Below, piece after piece: positions 27,582 to 35,984 of a DNA stretch of 51,647 bases. Every line of letters starts with the position of its first letter. The first letter of the stretch is position 1. A program made the translations under genes and the position numbers. The notes below the pieces were generated by a model. The model was not told the origin of the DNA. It ran no database searches and saw only the letters and a program-made list of their open reading frames with translations. The DNA lies in assembly GCA_902511405.1 (NCBI GenBank), contig CABXEZ010000008.1, positions 1-51,647 on the forward strand. Reading direction: 5' to 3'. The stretch comes from an uncultured Alphaproteobacteria bacterium. GTDB taxonomy: Bacteria; Pseudomonadota; Alphaproteobacteria; HIMB59; GCA-002718135.

Positions 27582-28873
27582 ATTGGAAGTTGTAAAATTG
27601 ACTTCAACCCTCCAAATTTTGAATCACCAAGCTTGATCTCTCCCCCGTGAGATCTGATAATATCTCTTGTAATGGCAAGACCCAATCCACTTTCACCTTT
27701 TAATTTATTACGAGAGGGATCAAGAGTAAAAAATGGCTTAAACACATCCTCATAATTTTTACTGGGTATGCCAGTACCATTATCTTCAAATAAAATACTA
27801 CAGCCTTCATTATTTATACAAATTTCAATTTCTAATTTATTTGAATACCGTATTGAATTATCTATAATATTTTGAAATGCTCTTTTAAGTTGCAAAGGTC
27901 TTCCAGAAGTTTGAACAACGTTCTTTTCATGTAAATATATTTTAAATTTTTCTTTATTAATATTGTTAATTATTTCTTTTAAAAATTTATTTAAATTTAT
28001 ATTTTCTATTGGTTCTGGGGCTTCGGATCTTACAAAACTTACATAACTATCAAGCATTGCTGTCATTTCATTAATATCAAGCTCAAGTTCTTCTTTGGCT
28101 TTCTTATCTTTTAAAAGAGATAATTGAAGTTTCATTCTAGTCAGAGGTGTTCTTAGGTCATGACTAACTCCAGCAAGCATATCAGTTCTTTGTTTTAAAA
28201 ATCTTTTAATACGTGTACGCATTTGATTAAATGCATTTGCAGTTTGTCTAATTTCTGAAGCGCCTGCTGATTGTAACTCTGGAGCATCTAACCCTCTTCC
28301 AAATGTTTCTGCAATAATTGATAGTCTTTTTAGAGGTCTGATTTGTTTATTCATCAAAAGATATGAAACTATAAGTAGTATAATTGATGCAAAAATCATC
28401 CATAATAAAAAAACAAAAGCTGTTTCGCTATACAATCTATCTTTATCAACATTTATTAAAAGCAAATCTTTGTCTAATTGAATGACAATCTTTACACCTT
28501 TATCGATGTTGCTTAAATCATAAGTAAAAGGTTTATTAATATTTATCAATGCCTGTTTCAGTCTTTTTGATAATATTCCACGCTGATCTATGAAAATAAT
28601 ATTATCAACCACGGAATTTTTTTGAATATTGATTTTCATTTTAAAATCTTTTTCAGCAATCTCAATTGCCTCAGTTTCTAACTCTTTCTTAATTAATTTA
28701 ACAATTACATTAATATCAGCAACTACTGACTCTGTTAATCTTTTTGAAATTATATTCCAAGATGTCTGATAAAAAATTATAGATGTGATAATTACTAATA
28801 AAAAAATAGGAACAAATATGATAATAATTGAACGTCCCAACAATGATACTGGAAGAATTTTTTTAAAAATCAT
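27578..28873 (-). CDS. two-component sensor histidine kinase, EnvZ-like
   Basis: Inner-membrane sensor, 431 aa: TM1 about 15-35, a periplasmic domain of about 115 residues, TM2 about 152-173, HAMP (LMNKQIRPLKRLSIIAETFG), the dimerisation box with H238 in AGVSHDLRTPLTRM, and the HATPase domain with N box (FQNIIDNSIRYS), G1 (FEDNGTGIP) and G2 (GLGLAI). The periplasmic part is shorter and different from enteric EnvZ, so the stimulus is unknown. It overlaps the response regulator by 4 bases (ATGA at 28870-28873). Confidence 0.9.
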   Translation of the reverse strand: MIFKKILPVSLLGRSIIIIFVPIFLLVIITSIIFYQTSWNIISKRLTESVVADINVIVKLIKKELETEAIEIAEKDFKMKINIQKNSVVDNIIFIDQRGILSKRLKQALININKPFTYDLSNIDKGVKIVIQLDKDLLLINVDKDRLYSETAFVFLLWMIFASIILLIVSYLLMNKQIRPLKRLSIIAETFGRGLDAPELQSAGASEIRQTANAFNQMRTRIKRFLKQRTDMLAGVSHDLRTPLTRMKLQLSLLKDKKAKEELELDINEMTAMLDSYVSFVRSEAPEPIENINLNKFLKEIINNINKEKFKIYLHEKNVVQTSGRPLQLKRAFQNIIDNSIRYSNKLEIEICINNEGCSILFEDNGTGIPSKNYEDVFKPFFTLDPSRNKLKGESGLGLAITRDIIRSHGGEIKLGDSKFGGLKSILQLPI

Positions 28874-29553
28874 ATCTCTTTACATATAAGCATATAACCT
28901 TTTCCTCTAATAGTCTTTATATACTGAGGTTGTTTAGGTATTTTTTCAATTTTTTGTCTTAATCTAGTTATTCCTACATCAACTTTTCTCAATTCACTTT
29001 CATCAAATTCCTTTTCAGCCAACTCCTCTCTTGAAAGGGTGTTATTCCTATTATTTATAAGCTTTAATAAGAGATTATTTTCACCTTCAGTAAGATATAT
29101 TTCTTTTTCATTTAATGTAAGTGATTTAGTTTTTGTGTTATAAATAAAACTTCCAAAACTAAAAAGTAATTCTGCTTGATTAACATTTTCATATAATTTT
29201 AGCAGATTATTAATACGAAGAAATAATTCTTCTGGCTCAAATGGTTTTGATAGATAATCATCAGTGCCTGTTTTCAATCCATCTATTTTATCATTATTTT
29301 CGCTCATAGCAGTTAACATTATAACTGGTGTTTTTGATGCTTTTTTAATATGTTGGATCAAATTGATTCCATCACCGTTTGGCATCATTCTATCTAAAAT
29401 AATTAAATCAAATATAAAAAATCCTAATATTTCCTTGGCTTCATTAAAGTCTGCTGAGGTAAACACTTGAAAATTTTTTTCATTTAAATAATCTTTTAAT
29501 AGCTCTCTTAATCTTTTATCATCATCAACTAGAAGAATAGATTTTTTGATCAT
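28870..29553 (-). CDS. two-component response regulator, OmpR/PhoB family
   Basis: 227-residue regulator: receiver domain with acidic pocket D10-D12, phospho-acceptor D54 (LIILDRMMP) and the conserved Lys in YLSKPF; C-terminal winged helix with LTEGENNLLLKLINNRNNTL and the VDVGITRLRQKIE recognition region, ending with IRGKGYMLI. It is OmpR-like rather than PhoB-like in the linker. It follows marR in a TAATG junction at 29553, so marR, this gene and the kinase form one operon. Confidence 0.92.
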   Translation of the reverse strand: MIKKSILLVDDDKRLRELLKDYLNEKNFQVFTSADFNEAKEILGFFIFDLIILDRMMPNGDGINLIQHIKKASKTPVIMLTAMSENNDKIDGLKTGTDDYLSKPFEPEELFLRINNLLKLYENVNQAELLFSFGSFIYNTKTKSLTLNEKEIYLTEGENNLLLKLINNRNNTLSREELAEKEFDESELRKVDVGITRLRQKIEKIPKQPQYIKTIRGKGYMLICKEI

Positions 29554-30038
29554 TATTCATTTAAATGTTGAAAAGTTTTTTTATTATCAATCTCAATCAT
29601 TTCATATAAAATTTTTTTGAAACCATCGATATCTTCCTGATTAAAATTATTTATTACTCTCTTAATTTTTTGTATTTGTATAGTAGACAGTTTATTTTCA
29701 AGACTTAGACCACTACTAGTTAATGAAAGATTTTTGGTTCTTTTATCTAAGCCAGTTGAAACAATAATAAAACCTTCTTTGACCAATTGATTTAATACTC
29801 TTGATAAACTTTGCTTTGTTATTTTTAATACTCCCAAAAGTTCTTTAATTGTAATTTTATCTTTTTTTCCAACAAAATAAATCACTCTATGATGAGCACG
29901 TCCAAAATTTAATTTTTCTAGGATTTGGTCTGGCCCTGCAGTAAAATCTCTATAAGAAAAGAAAACCAATTCTATAATTTTTCTTATCTCTTTGTCATTT
30001 AAGAAAAAGGGAGATATTAAATTATTTAGGTCAGCCAT
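29553..30038 (-). CDS. MarR-family transcriptional regulator
   Basis: 161-residue winged-helix regulator. The dimerisation helix is followed by FGRAHHRVIYFVG, the recognition helix KITKQSLSRVLNQLVKEGFI and the wing with DKRTKNLSLTSSG, the MarR signature. It heads an operon with the two-component pair and is divergent from ilvE with about 65 bases to the ilvE ATG, so it may control both directions. Confidence 0.9.
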   Translation of the reverse strand: MADLNNLISPFFLNDKEIRKIIELVFFSYRDFTAGPDQILEKLNFGRAHHRVIYFVGKKDKITIKELLGVLKITKQSLSRVLNQLVKEGFIIVSTGLDKRTKNLSLTSSGLSLENKLSTIQIQKIKRVINNFNQEDIDGFKKILYEMIEIDNKKTFQHLNE

Positions 30039-30047
30039 ATTGACTTA

Positions 30048-30076
30048 ATTATGCATCACTGATACTCAATTGTCAT
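30048..30076 (-). promoter_or_regulatory. candidate promoter for the marR-ompR-envZ operon, nearly leaderless
   Basis: On the minus strand ATGACA (30076-30071, one mismatch to TTGACA), a 17-base spacer and CATAAT (30053-30048, one mismatch to TATAAT). A start about 7 bases further would fall at about 30041, only a few bases before the marR ATG at 30038, implying an almost leaderless mRNA. An overlapping plus-strand TTGACT (30040-30045) with GATACT (30061-30066) could serve ilvE but its spacing (15) is short. Confidence 0.45.
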
Positions 30077-30102
30077 TAAAAAAAGACTTTGTAGGAGTTT
30101 TA

Positions 30103-30987
30103 ATGGCTAAATCTTTTGAAGACAGAGACGGGTGGATATGGATGAATGGTAATTTTATACCATGGAAAAATGCTACTTCACATATTGTTTCACAGGGCTT
30201 ACATTATGCAAGTGCAGTATTTGAGGGAGAAAGAGCATATAATGGAAAAATATTTAAATCTGAGGAACACACTAAAAGATTTTTTAAATCTGCAGAAATA
30301 ATTGGAATTAAAATACCTTTCTCTGAAGATGAATTAAACTCTGCAAAAAAAGAGCTAATTAAAAAAATGAATTATAAAGATTGCTATGTAAGACCTTTAG
30401 CATGGAGAGGTGGAGATCAAATGGGAATTTCTACAACTCAATCAAACATAAATGTTGCAATTGCAGTGTGGGATGACTGGGCATCCTATTTTAAAATTGA
30501 AGATCGAAAAGCTGGACTTAAGTTAATTACTTCTCCTTGGAAAAGGCCAGCCCCAGACACAGCTCCATACGAAGCAAAAGCCTCTGGTCCTTATATAATT
30601 TGTACTATGTCAAAAGAGTTTGCGGAATCAAAAGGATATCATGATGCATTAATGTTAGATTATCGAGGTTATGTAGCAGAAGGCACTGGAGCAAATATTT
30701 TTTTTATAAAAAATAATGATATTCATACACCAATACCAGATTGTTTTTTAAATGGAATTACGCGTCAAGCTGTCATCAAAATGGCAACAGAACAGGGATT
30801 TAAAATTACAGTAAGGCATATATTGCCAGATGAAATTCAAAATTATGATGAGGCTTTTTTAACAGGAACTGCTGCAGAAATTACCCCAATAAGATCAATC
30901 GATAATATAAATTTTACAACGGGTGATAATACAACAACTTTTAAGTTTATGAGGGATTTTAGTGAGCTTGTTAACAGCTCTAACTAG
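30103..30987 (+). CDS. ilvE: branched-chain amino acid aminotransferase
   Basis: PLP fold type IV enzyme for the last step of Leu, Ile and Val synthesis. Signatures: GWIWMNGNFIPW, HYASAVFEGERAY, VRPLAWRGGDQMG, the PLP lysine in APYEAKASGPYI, EGTGANIFFI and FLTGTAAEITPI. I take ATG 30103 as the start because AGGAG (30093-30097) sits 5 bases upstream; an in-frame TTG at 30070 is not needed. This gives 294 residues, the family norm. The stop overlaps moaE by 8 bases. Confidence 0.94.
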   Translation: MAKSFEDRDGWIWMNGNFIPWKNATSHIVSQGLHYASAVFEGERAYNGKIFKSEEHTKRFFKSAEIIGIKIPFSEDELNSAKKELIKKMNYKDCYVRPLAWRGGDQMGISTTQSNINVAIAVWDDWASYFKIEDRKAGLKLITSPWKRPAPDTAPYEAKASGPYIICTMSKEFAESKGYHDALMLDYRGYVAEGTGANIFFIKNNDIHTPIPDCFLNGITRQAVIKMATEQGFKITVRHILPDEIQNYDEAFLTGTAAEITPIRSIDNINFTTGDNTTTFKFMRDFSELVNSSN

Positions 30988-31396
30988 TATTAGTTAACCA
31001 CTCATTCTTTTTATCGTAAAATTCATTTTTCCAAAATGGTGCATCTTTTTTTAGATAGTCCATTATAAAATTACATGCTGCAAAACTGTCTTTGCGGTGT
31101 GATGAAAAGCTCGCAACTAGAACTATTTTATCATTAATTTGAAGTTTTCCATATCGATGAATAATCAAGGTATCAATTAAATTCCAATTAATGTTAGCTT
31201 CTTTAATAATTTTTTGAAACTGCTTGTAAGCCATCTTTTCATATACTTCCAAATTTATTGACTCAACATTAGTATTATTATTATTGTCTCTAACATATCC
31301 TATAAAAGATGTTACTGCACCTACGTTGGAATGAATTTTTTTTATTGAGCTGATTTCTTTCTCAACGTTAAAATTTTCTTTTTGAATTTTTATCAT
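30980..31396 (-). CDS. moaE: molybdopterin synthase catalytic subunit
   Basis: Large subunit of MPT synthase, inserting dithiolene sulfur into precursor Z with MoaD as donor. Recognisable segments are GAVTSFIGYVRDNNNNTNVE, LEVYEKMAYKQFQKI, IIHRYGKLQINDKIVLVAS and HRKDSFAACNFIMDYLK, then the catalytic Lys region PFWKNE. 138 residues is normal. It is joined to moaD by a TAATG junction at 31396, implying molybdoenzymes elsewhere in this genome. Confidence 0.93.
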   Translation of the reverse strand: MIKIQKENFNVEKEISSIKKIHSNVGAVTSFIGYVRDNNNNTNVESINLEVYEKMAYKQFQKIIKEANINWNLIDTLIIHRYGKLQINDKIVLVASFSSHRKDSFAACNFIMDYLKKDAPFWKNEFYDKKNEWLTNTS

Positions 31397-31641
31397 TATC
31401 CACCACTTACAGGAGGAAACACTGCAATTTCGTCATCTACATTAAGATCAATGTTTTCGACAACATATTCTTGGTTAACAGCAAATCGTAAAATCTCCTG
31501 ATCAAAGTGTTTTTGTAAATCTGGATACTTAGTTGAAAGAAATTTTTTTAATTCTTTCAAATTTTGTATTTCATTTGAGTCAAGATACTCTTCATTATTT
31601 TTTGTTAATTCTCTAATCCAAGCAAAATATTTAATTTTCAT
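31396..31641 (-). CDS. moaD: molybdopterin synthase sulfur carrier subunit
   Basis: 81-residue ubiquitin-fold sulfur carrier. Begins KIKYFAWIRE, and ends with the required C-terminal Gly-Gly (PPVSGG) that is adenylated and thiocarboxylated. It sits between pgsA and moaE, each joined by a one-base TAATG overlap. Confidence 0.92.
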   Translation of the reverse strand: MKIKYFAWIRELTKNNEEYLDSNEIQNLKELKKFLSTKYPDLQKHFDQEILRFAVNQEYVVENIDLNVDDEIAVFPPVSGG

Positions 31642-32189
31642 TAAAAGTGCCTTAAACCTGATTTAAGATAGTCATATCCTGTATATAAAGTTAATATACC
31701 TGCAACCCATAGTGCAATTTTTCCAATAGATATTATTGGGATAATTGTGATGCCACTTTCACTTAGAATTAAAAAAGCGAGTGCGATTAACTGTATTGAT
31801 GTTTTTATTTTAGCTATTTGTGATACTGGAACACTTACTTTTATTTTTGCCAAATATTCTCTTAGTCCAGAAACGGCAATTTCTCTAAGAAGTATTATTA
31901 AAGCTGGAATAGTTTCCCAATCAGCAATTACTTCTTTAGACGTTAAAATTAAAATAACTGCTGCAACTAATAATTTATCTGCTATTGGATCAAGAAAGGT
32001 TCCAAAATTAGTAACTTCATTTCTAATACGTGCAATATATCCATCAAAATAATCTGTAATACTTGCTAAGCAAAATAACGTAAATGCAGTCCAGCCATAG
32101 AAAGGGCTGTTCATGTAAATACAGAATACAATTAGCGGTATAACTATTACACGAGCTAAAGTAAGCAAGTTAGAAATATTTAGTTTCAT
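31641..32189 (-). CDS. pgsA: CDP-diacylglycerol--glycerol-3-phosphate 3-phosphatidyltransferase
   Basis: Membrane enzyme making phosphatidylglycerol phosphate. The CDP-alcohol phosphotransferase motif (D-G-x2-A-R-x8-G-x3-D-x3-D) is read as DYFDGYIARIRNEVTNFG followed by FLDPIADKLL. 182 residues with several membrane helices is typical. The neighbours uvrC, moaD and moaE are its usual partners in alphaproteobacteria. Confidence 0.95.
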   Translation of the reverse strand: MKLNISNLLTLARVIVIPLIVFCIYMNSPFYGWTAFTLFCLASITDYFDGYIARIRNEVTNFGTFLDPIADKLLVAAVILILTSKEVIADWETIPALIILLREIAVSGLREYLAKIKVSVPVSQIAKIKTSIQLIALAFLILSESGITIIPIISIGKIALWVAGILTLYTGYDYLKSGLRHF

Positions 32190-32217
32190 AAATTTTTTTT
32201 AGATTAAGTTTGGTACA

Positions 32218-34104
32218 TTAGCCATTAAAAAATTCATACAATTCCTCAAGTTTTTTTGAGGGAATTGTCTTTACTTGTTTTAGCTCATCCAGTGAGGCTG
32301 ATTTAATCTTTTGAATTGTGCCAAAATGTAAAAGTAATTCTTTTTTTCTTTTTGGTCCAATACCTTTTATATCATCAAATATTGATTTAATTGATGATTT
32401 TGATCTTCTTGATCTATGCGCGGTTATAGCAAAACGATGGGCTTCATCTCTCAATCTTTGGATAAAATTAAGTAAACTATCATTAGGTTTCAAATTTAAA
32501 TTTTGATTTTCAAGATGAATTATTTCTCTGCCAGCATTTCTTTCAGGTCCTTTTGAAACACTGAGCAAATTAATATCTTCTAACTGATATTTTTTTAAAA
32601 TTTTCAATACACTGTTAAATTGACCTCTTCCTCCATCAATTATTATAACATCAGGAATTTGAGACTCATCTTTTTTACCTATTTTACCCAGTCTTCTAGT
32701 GAGCACTTCTTCCATCATATAATAATCATCAATTTTGGAAATATTATTATTTTTTAAATCATAACGAATATTAAATTTTCTATAATTTTTTGGACTTAAT
32801 CCTTCTTTATCCGCAACTACCATTACCCCAACAGAATTTTTACCGGATGTATGACTGTTATCATAAGCTTCTACTCGCTGTATTTCTTTATTTATTTTTA
32901 AAAGTTTGGATAATGAAACTAAGGCTAAGTTATGTGTTTCTAAACTTGATTTTTTAAGTTTAATACTTTCAAGGGAATTTTTTTCTGCGAGTAAAATATG
33001 TTGTAATTTTTCCCCAGATTTAGGTTTTAGTATTTTTGTTTTTGACTTATTTTTTTTATTCAAAGTTATTTCAACTTCTTTAAAAAAATTTTGGTCTATA
33101 TTCACTAATATTTTTGGGGGTATATCTTTGTCTGCATAAAATTGATAAAGAAATGACTCAAGTATTTCTCTATCTTCACTTGTATCCTCGTGAGAAGGGA
33201 AAAATGATTTGTTTCCATAGTTGCTTCCATTTCTATAAAACTTACCATGGATACAACTTTTATTATCAATAATTTTAATAGCGAAAATATCAATGTTCCT
33301 CATTTCTTTTATATATACAGATTGATATTTTTGAATTTGATTAACTGATTTAATCCTATCTCTTAATCTTCCTGCTTCTTCAAACATTTGATTTTTACTT
33401 GCAATCTTCATTTTTGAAGTCAGTTTTTTTTCAATTTTTTTTGTATTACCTTTTAAAAATTTTTTTGCATCATCAATACTTTCTTTATACTTGACTTCAT
33501 TAATATACTCTACGCAAGGCCCACTGCATCTTTTGATATCGTATAAAAGACAAGGTCTTGTTCTATTACTAAAAGTTCCCTCTGAACAACTCCTTAGTAA
33601 AAAAGCTTTTTGAAGTGCTATTAACGTATAATCAGCAACTGATGGAGAAACAAAAGGGCCAAAATAATCTCCTTTAATTTTTTTTGTACCACGGTACTTT
33701 TGAAGACGTGGATATTTGTGTTCCTTATTAATAAGAATATAGGGAAAAGATTTATCATCACGCAAAATAATATTAAAACGTGGTTTGTGTCTTTTAATTA
33801 AATTACACTCAAGCAGTAACGCTTCGATCTCCGTATTAGTCACAAAAAAATTCATTTGTTTTGTTAGACTGACCATTCTTTGTAATCGCCGGGTGAGGTT
33901 ATTTAAATTTGTATAATTAATAACTCTCTTTGAAAGGTTTTTTGCTTTACCTATATACAAGATTTGTCCATCATCATCTTCCATTTGATACACACCAGGT
34001 TGATGAGGTAAAGTTTTGGCTATAAATTTTATTATCTCTTGGCCATTTAAATTATGCTTAATATTTTTATGTGTATTATTAGTTTTAAGCTCTTTTTTAT
34101 TCAT
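32218..34104 (-). CDS. uvrC: excinuclease ABC subunit C
   Basis: Dual-incision nuclease of nucleotide excision repair. The GIY-YIG domain (PGVYQMEDDDGQILYIGKAK) covers about residues 35-115, the cysteine-containing middle RPCLLYDIKRCSGPC and the UVR motif (KKIEKKLTSKMK..FEEAGRLRDRI) follow, then the RNase H-like nuclease domain (EAYDNSHTSGKNSVGVMVV; DVIIIDGGRGQFN) and the C-terminal HhH (FDDIKGIGPKRKKELLLHF). 628 residues is full length. Confidence 0.96.
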   Translation of the reverse strand: MNKKELKTNNTHKNIKHNLNGQEIIKFIAKTLPHQPGVYQMEDDDGQILYIGKAKNLSKRVINYTNLNNLTRRLQRMVSLTKQMNFFVTNTEIEALLLECNLIKRHKPRFNIILRDDKSFPYILINKEHKYPRLQKYRGTKKIKGDYFGPFVSPSVADYTLIALQKAFLLRSCSEGTFSNRTRPCLLYDIKRCSGPCVEYINEVKYKESIDDAKKFLKGNTKKIEKKLTSKMKIASKNQMFEEAGRLRDRIKSVNQIQKYQSVYIKEMRNIDIFAIKIIDNKSCIHGKFYRNGSNYGNKSFFPSHEDTSEDREILESFLYQFYADKDIPPKILVNIDQNFFKEVEITLNKKNKSKTKILKPKSGEKLQHILLAEKNSLESIKLKKSSLETHNLALVSLSKLLKINKEIQRVEAYDNSHTSGKNSVGVMVVADKEGLSPKNYRKFNIRYDLKNNNISKIDDYYMMEEVLTRRLGKIGKKDESQIPDVIIIDGGRGQFNSVLKILKKYQLEDINLLSVSKGPERNAGREIIHLENQNLNLKPNDSLLNFIQRLRDEAHRFAITAHRSRRSKSSIKSIFDDIKGIGPKRKKELLLHFGTIQKIKSASLDELKQVKTIPSKKLEELYEFFNG

Positions 34105-34212
34105 TATCTTATTAATTTCCTAGATTATGATCTTAATTTATTATACTCAAAATTTGAAATTTAATAAATAAGTCTAAATAAGTAACATAATATATTAACT
34201 GGAGATTTGAAG

Positions 34213-35982
34213 ATGGCAAAAATGACAACAGAGGAAGCTTTTGTAAAAGTTCTGCAAATGCACGGAATTCAACATTCTTTTGGAATAATTGGCTCAGCCT
34301 TTATGCCAATTTCAGATCTTTTCCCCAAAGCAGGTATTACTTTTTGGGATGTTGCTCACGAGTCTAATGGGGGATTAATAGCTGATGGTTATACAAGATC
34401 AACTGGAAAAATGTCGATGTGTATTGCTCAAAATGGCCCTGGGATCACCGGTTTAGTAACACCTATTAAAACAGCTTATTGGAATCATACACCAATGCTT
34501 TTAGTTACGCCCCAAGCTGCTAACAAAACAATAGGGCAAGGCGGTTTTCAAGAAGTTGAACAAATGAACTTATTTAAAGACATGGTTTGTTATCAAGAAG
34601 AAGTTCGTGATGCATCAAGGATGGCAGAAGTATTGAATAGAGTAATTTTGAAAGCTAAGAGAGGTTCAGCGCCTGCTCAAATAAATGTACCAAGAGATTT
34701 CTGGACACAGGTAATTGATATTGAATTACCATCTATAATTGAATTTGAAAGACCTGCTGGGGGAACTGCAGCTATTAGTGAAGCGGCTAATCTTTTATCC
34801 AAAGCTAAATTTCCAGTAATATTATCAGGCGCAGGAGTAGTTCTTGCTGATGCTATTGAAGAGTGTAAAAATATTGCAGAAAAATTAGATGCTCCTGTAG
34901 CATGTGGTTATCAACATAATGATAGCTTTCCCGGTAAACATCCTTTAGCCGTTGGACCACTTGGATACAATGGCTCTAAAGCAGCAATGGAAATTATTTC
35001 TAAAGCAGATGTCGTACTAGCTCTTGGAACAAGATTAAATCCATTTTCTACCTTACCAGGTTATGGAATTGATTACTGGCCAAAAGAAGCTAAGATTATT
35101 CAAGTTGACATTAATTCTGATAGAATAGGTTTGGCAAAAAAAATATCTGTAGGAATATGTGGTGATGCAAAGCTAGTCGCTGAGCAAATTCTAAATCAAT
35201 TAAAGTCAACTGCTGGTGATGATGGCAGAGAAGATAGAAAAGCATTAATACATCAAACTAAATCAGCATGGCTTCAAACATTAACAAGTCTTGATCATGA
35301 AGAGGATGATGAAGGTACGTCATGGAATAAAGATTCTCGAGAGAGAGATCCTGATAGAATGTCTCCCCGTATGGCTTGGAGAGCAATTCAAGCAGGTTTG
35401 CCAAGTGATGCTATTATTTCAAGTGATATTGGAAATAACTGTGCAATTGGAAATGCTTACCCTACCTTTGAACAAGGAAGAAAATATTTAGCTCCTGGAT
35501 TATTTGGACCATGTGGTTATGGTTTTCCTTCAGTATTAGGTGCAAAAATTGGATGTCCTAATACACCAGTTGTTGGGTTTTCTGGTGATGGCGCTTTTGG
35601 AATTAGTATGAGTGAGATGACTTCATGTAGCCGTGAAGAATGGCCAAATATCACAATGGTTATATTTAGGAATTATCAATGGGGAGCAGAGAAGAGAAAT
35701 ACAACCCTTTGGTATGATAATAATTTTATTGGAACAGAGCTTGATCCAAAATTAAGTTACGCAAAAATTGCAGAAGCATGTGGTTTTAAAGGCGTTAAAG
35801 TGACAACTCAATCAGAGTTAACTGAAGCTCTTAAAGTATCATGTGTGGATCAGATGAATGGCGTAACAACTTTTATTGAGGTTATTTTAAATCAAGAATT
35901 AGGAGAACCTTTTAGAAGAGATGCAATGAAAGCACCTGTCGAAATTGCTGGAATAAACTTGGAGGATACGGTAGCTCAATAA
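34213..35982 (+). CDS. xsc: sulfoacetaldehyde acetyltransferase
   Basis: ThDP enzyme converting sulfoacetaldehyde and phosphate to acetyl phosphate and sulfite, the desulfonation step for taurine, isethionate and related C2 sulfonates. The N-terminal VAHESNGGLIADGYTR holds the ThDP-activating Glu; the C-terminal ThDP motif runs from FSGDGAFG to the Asn of VIFRNYQWG. Xsc-like text such as GIIGSAFMPISDLFPKAGI and TIGQGGFQEVEQM separates it from acetolactate synthases. I use ATG 34213, with GGAGA 34201-34205 upstream, giving 589 residues; an in-frame TTG at 34207 is less likely. No pta, sulfite dehydrogenase or transporter lies beside it. Confidence 0.9.
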   Translation: MAKMTTEEAFVKVLQMHGIQHSFGIIGSAFMPISDLFPKAGITFWDVAHESNGGLIADGYTRSTGKMSMCIAQNGPGITGLVTPIKTAYWNHTPMLLVTPQAANKTIGQGGFQEVEQMNLFKDMVCYQEEVRDASRMAEVLNRVILKAKRGSAPAQINVPRDFWTQVIDIELPSIIEFERPAGGTAAISEAANLLSKAKFPVILSGAGVVLADAIEECKNIAEKLDAPVACGYQHNDSFPGKHPLAVGPLGYNGSKAAMEIISKADVVLALGTRLNPFSTLPGYGIDYWPKEAKIIQVDINSDRIGLAKKISVGICGDAKLVAEQILNQLKSTAGDDGREDRKALIHQTKSAWLQTLTSLDHEEDDEGTSWNKDSRERDPDRMSPRMAWRAIQAGLPSDAIISSDIGNNCAIGNAYPTFEQGRKYLAPGLFGPCGYGFPSVLGAKIGCPNTPVVGFSGDGAFGISMSEMTSCSREEWPNITMVIFRNYQWGAEKRNTTLWYDNNFIGTELDPKLSYAKIAEACGFKGVKVTTQSELTEALKVSCVDQMNGVTTFIEVILNQELGEPFRRDAMKAPVEIAGINLEDTVAQ

Positions 35983-35984
35983 AT

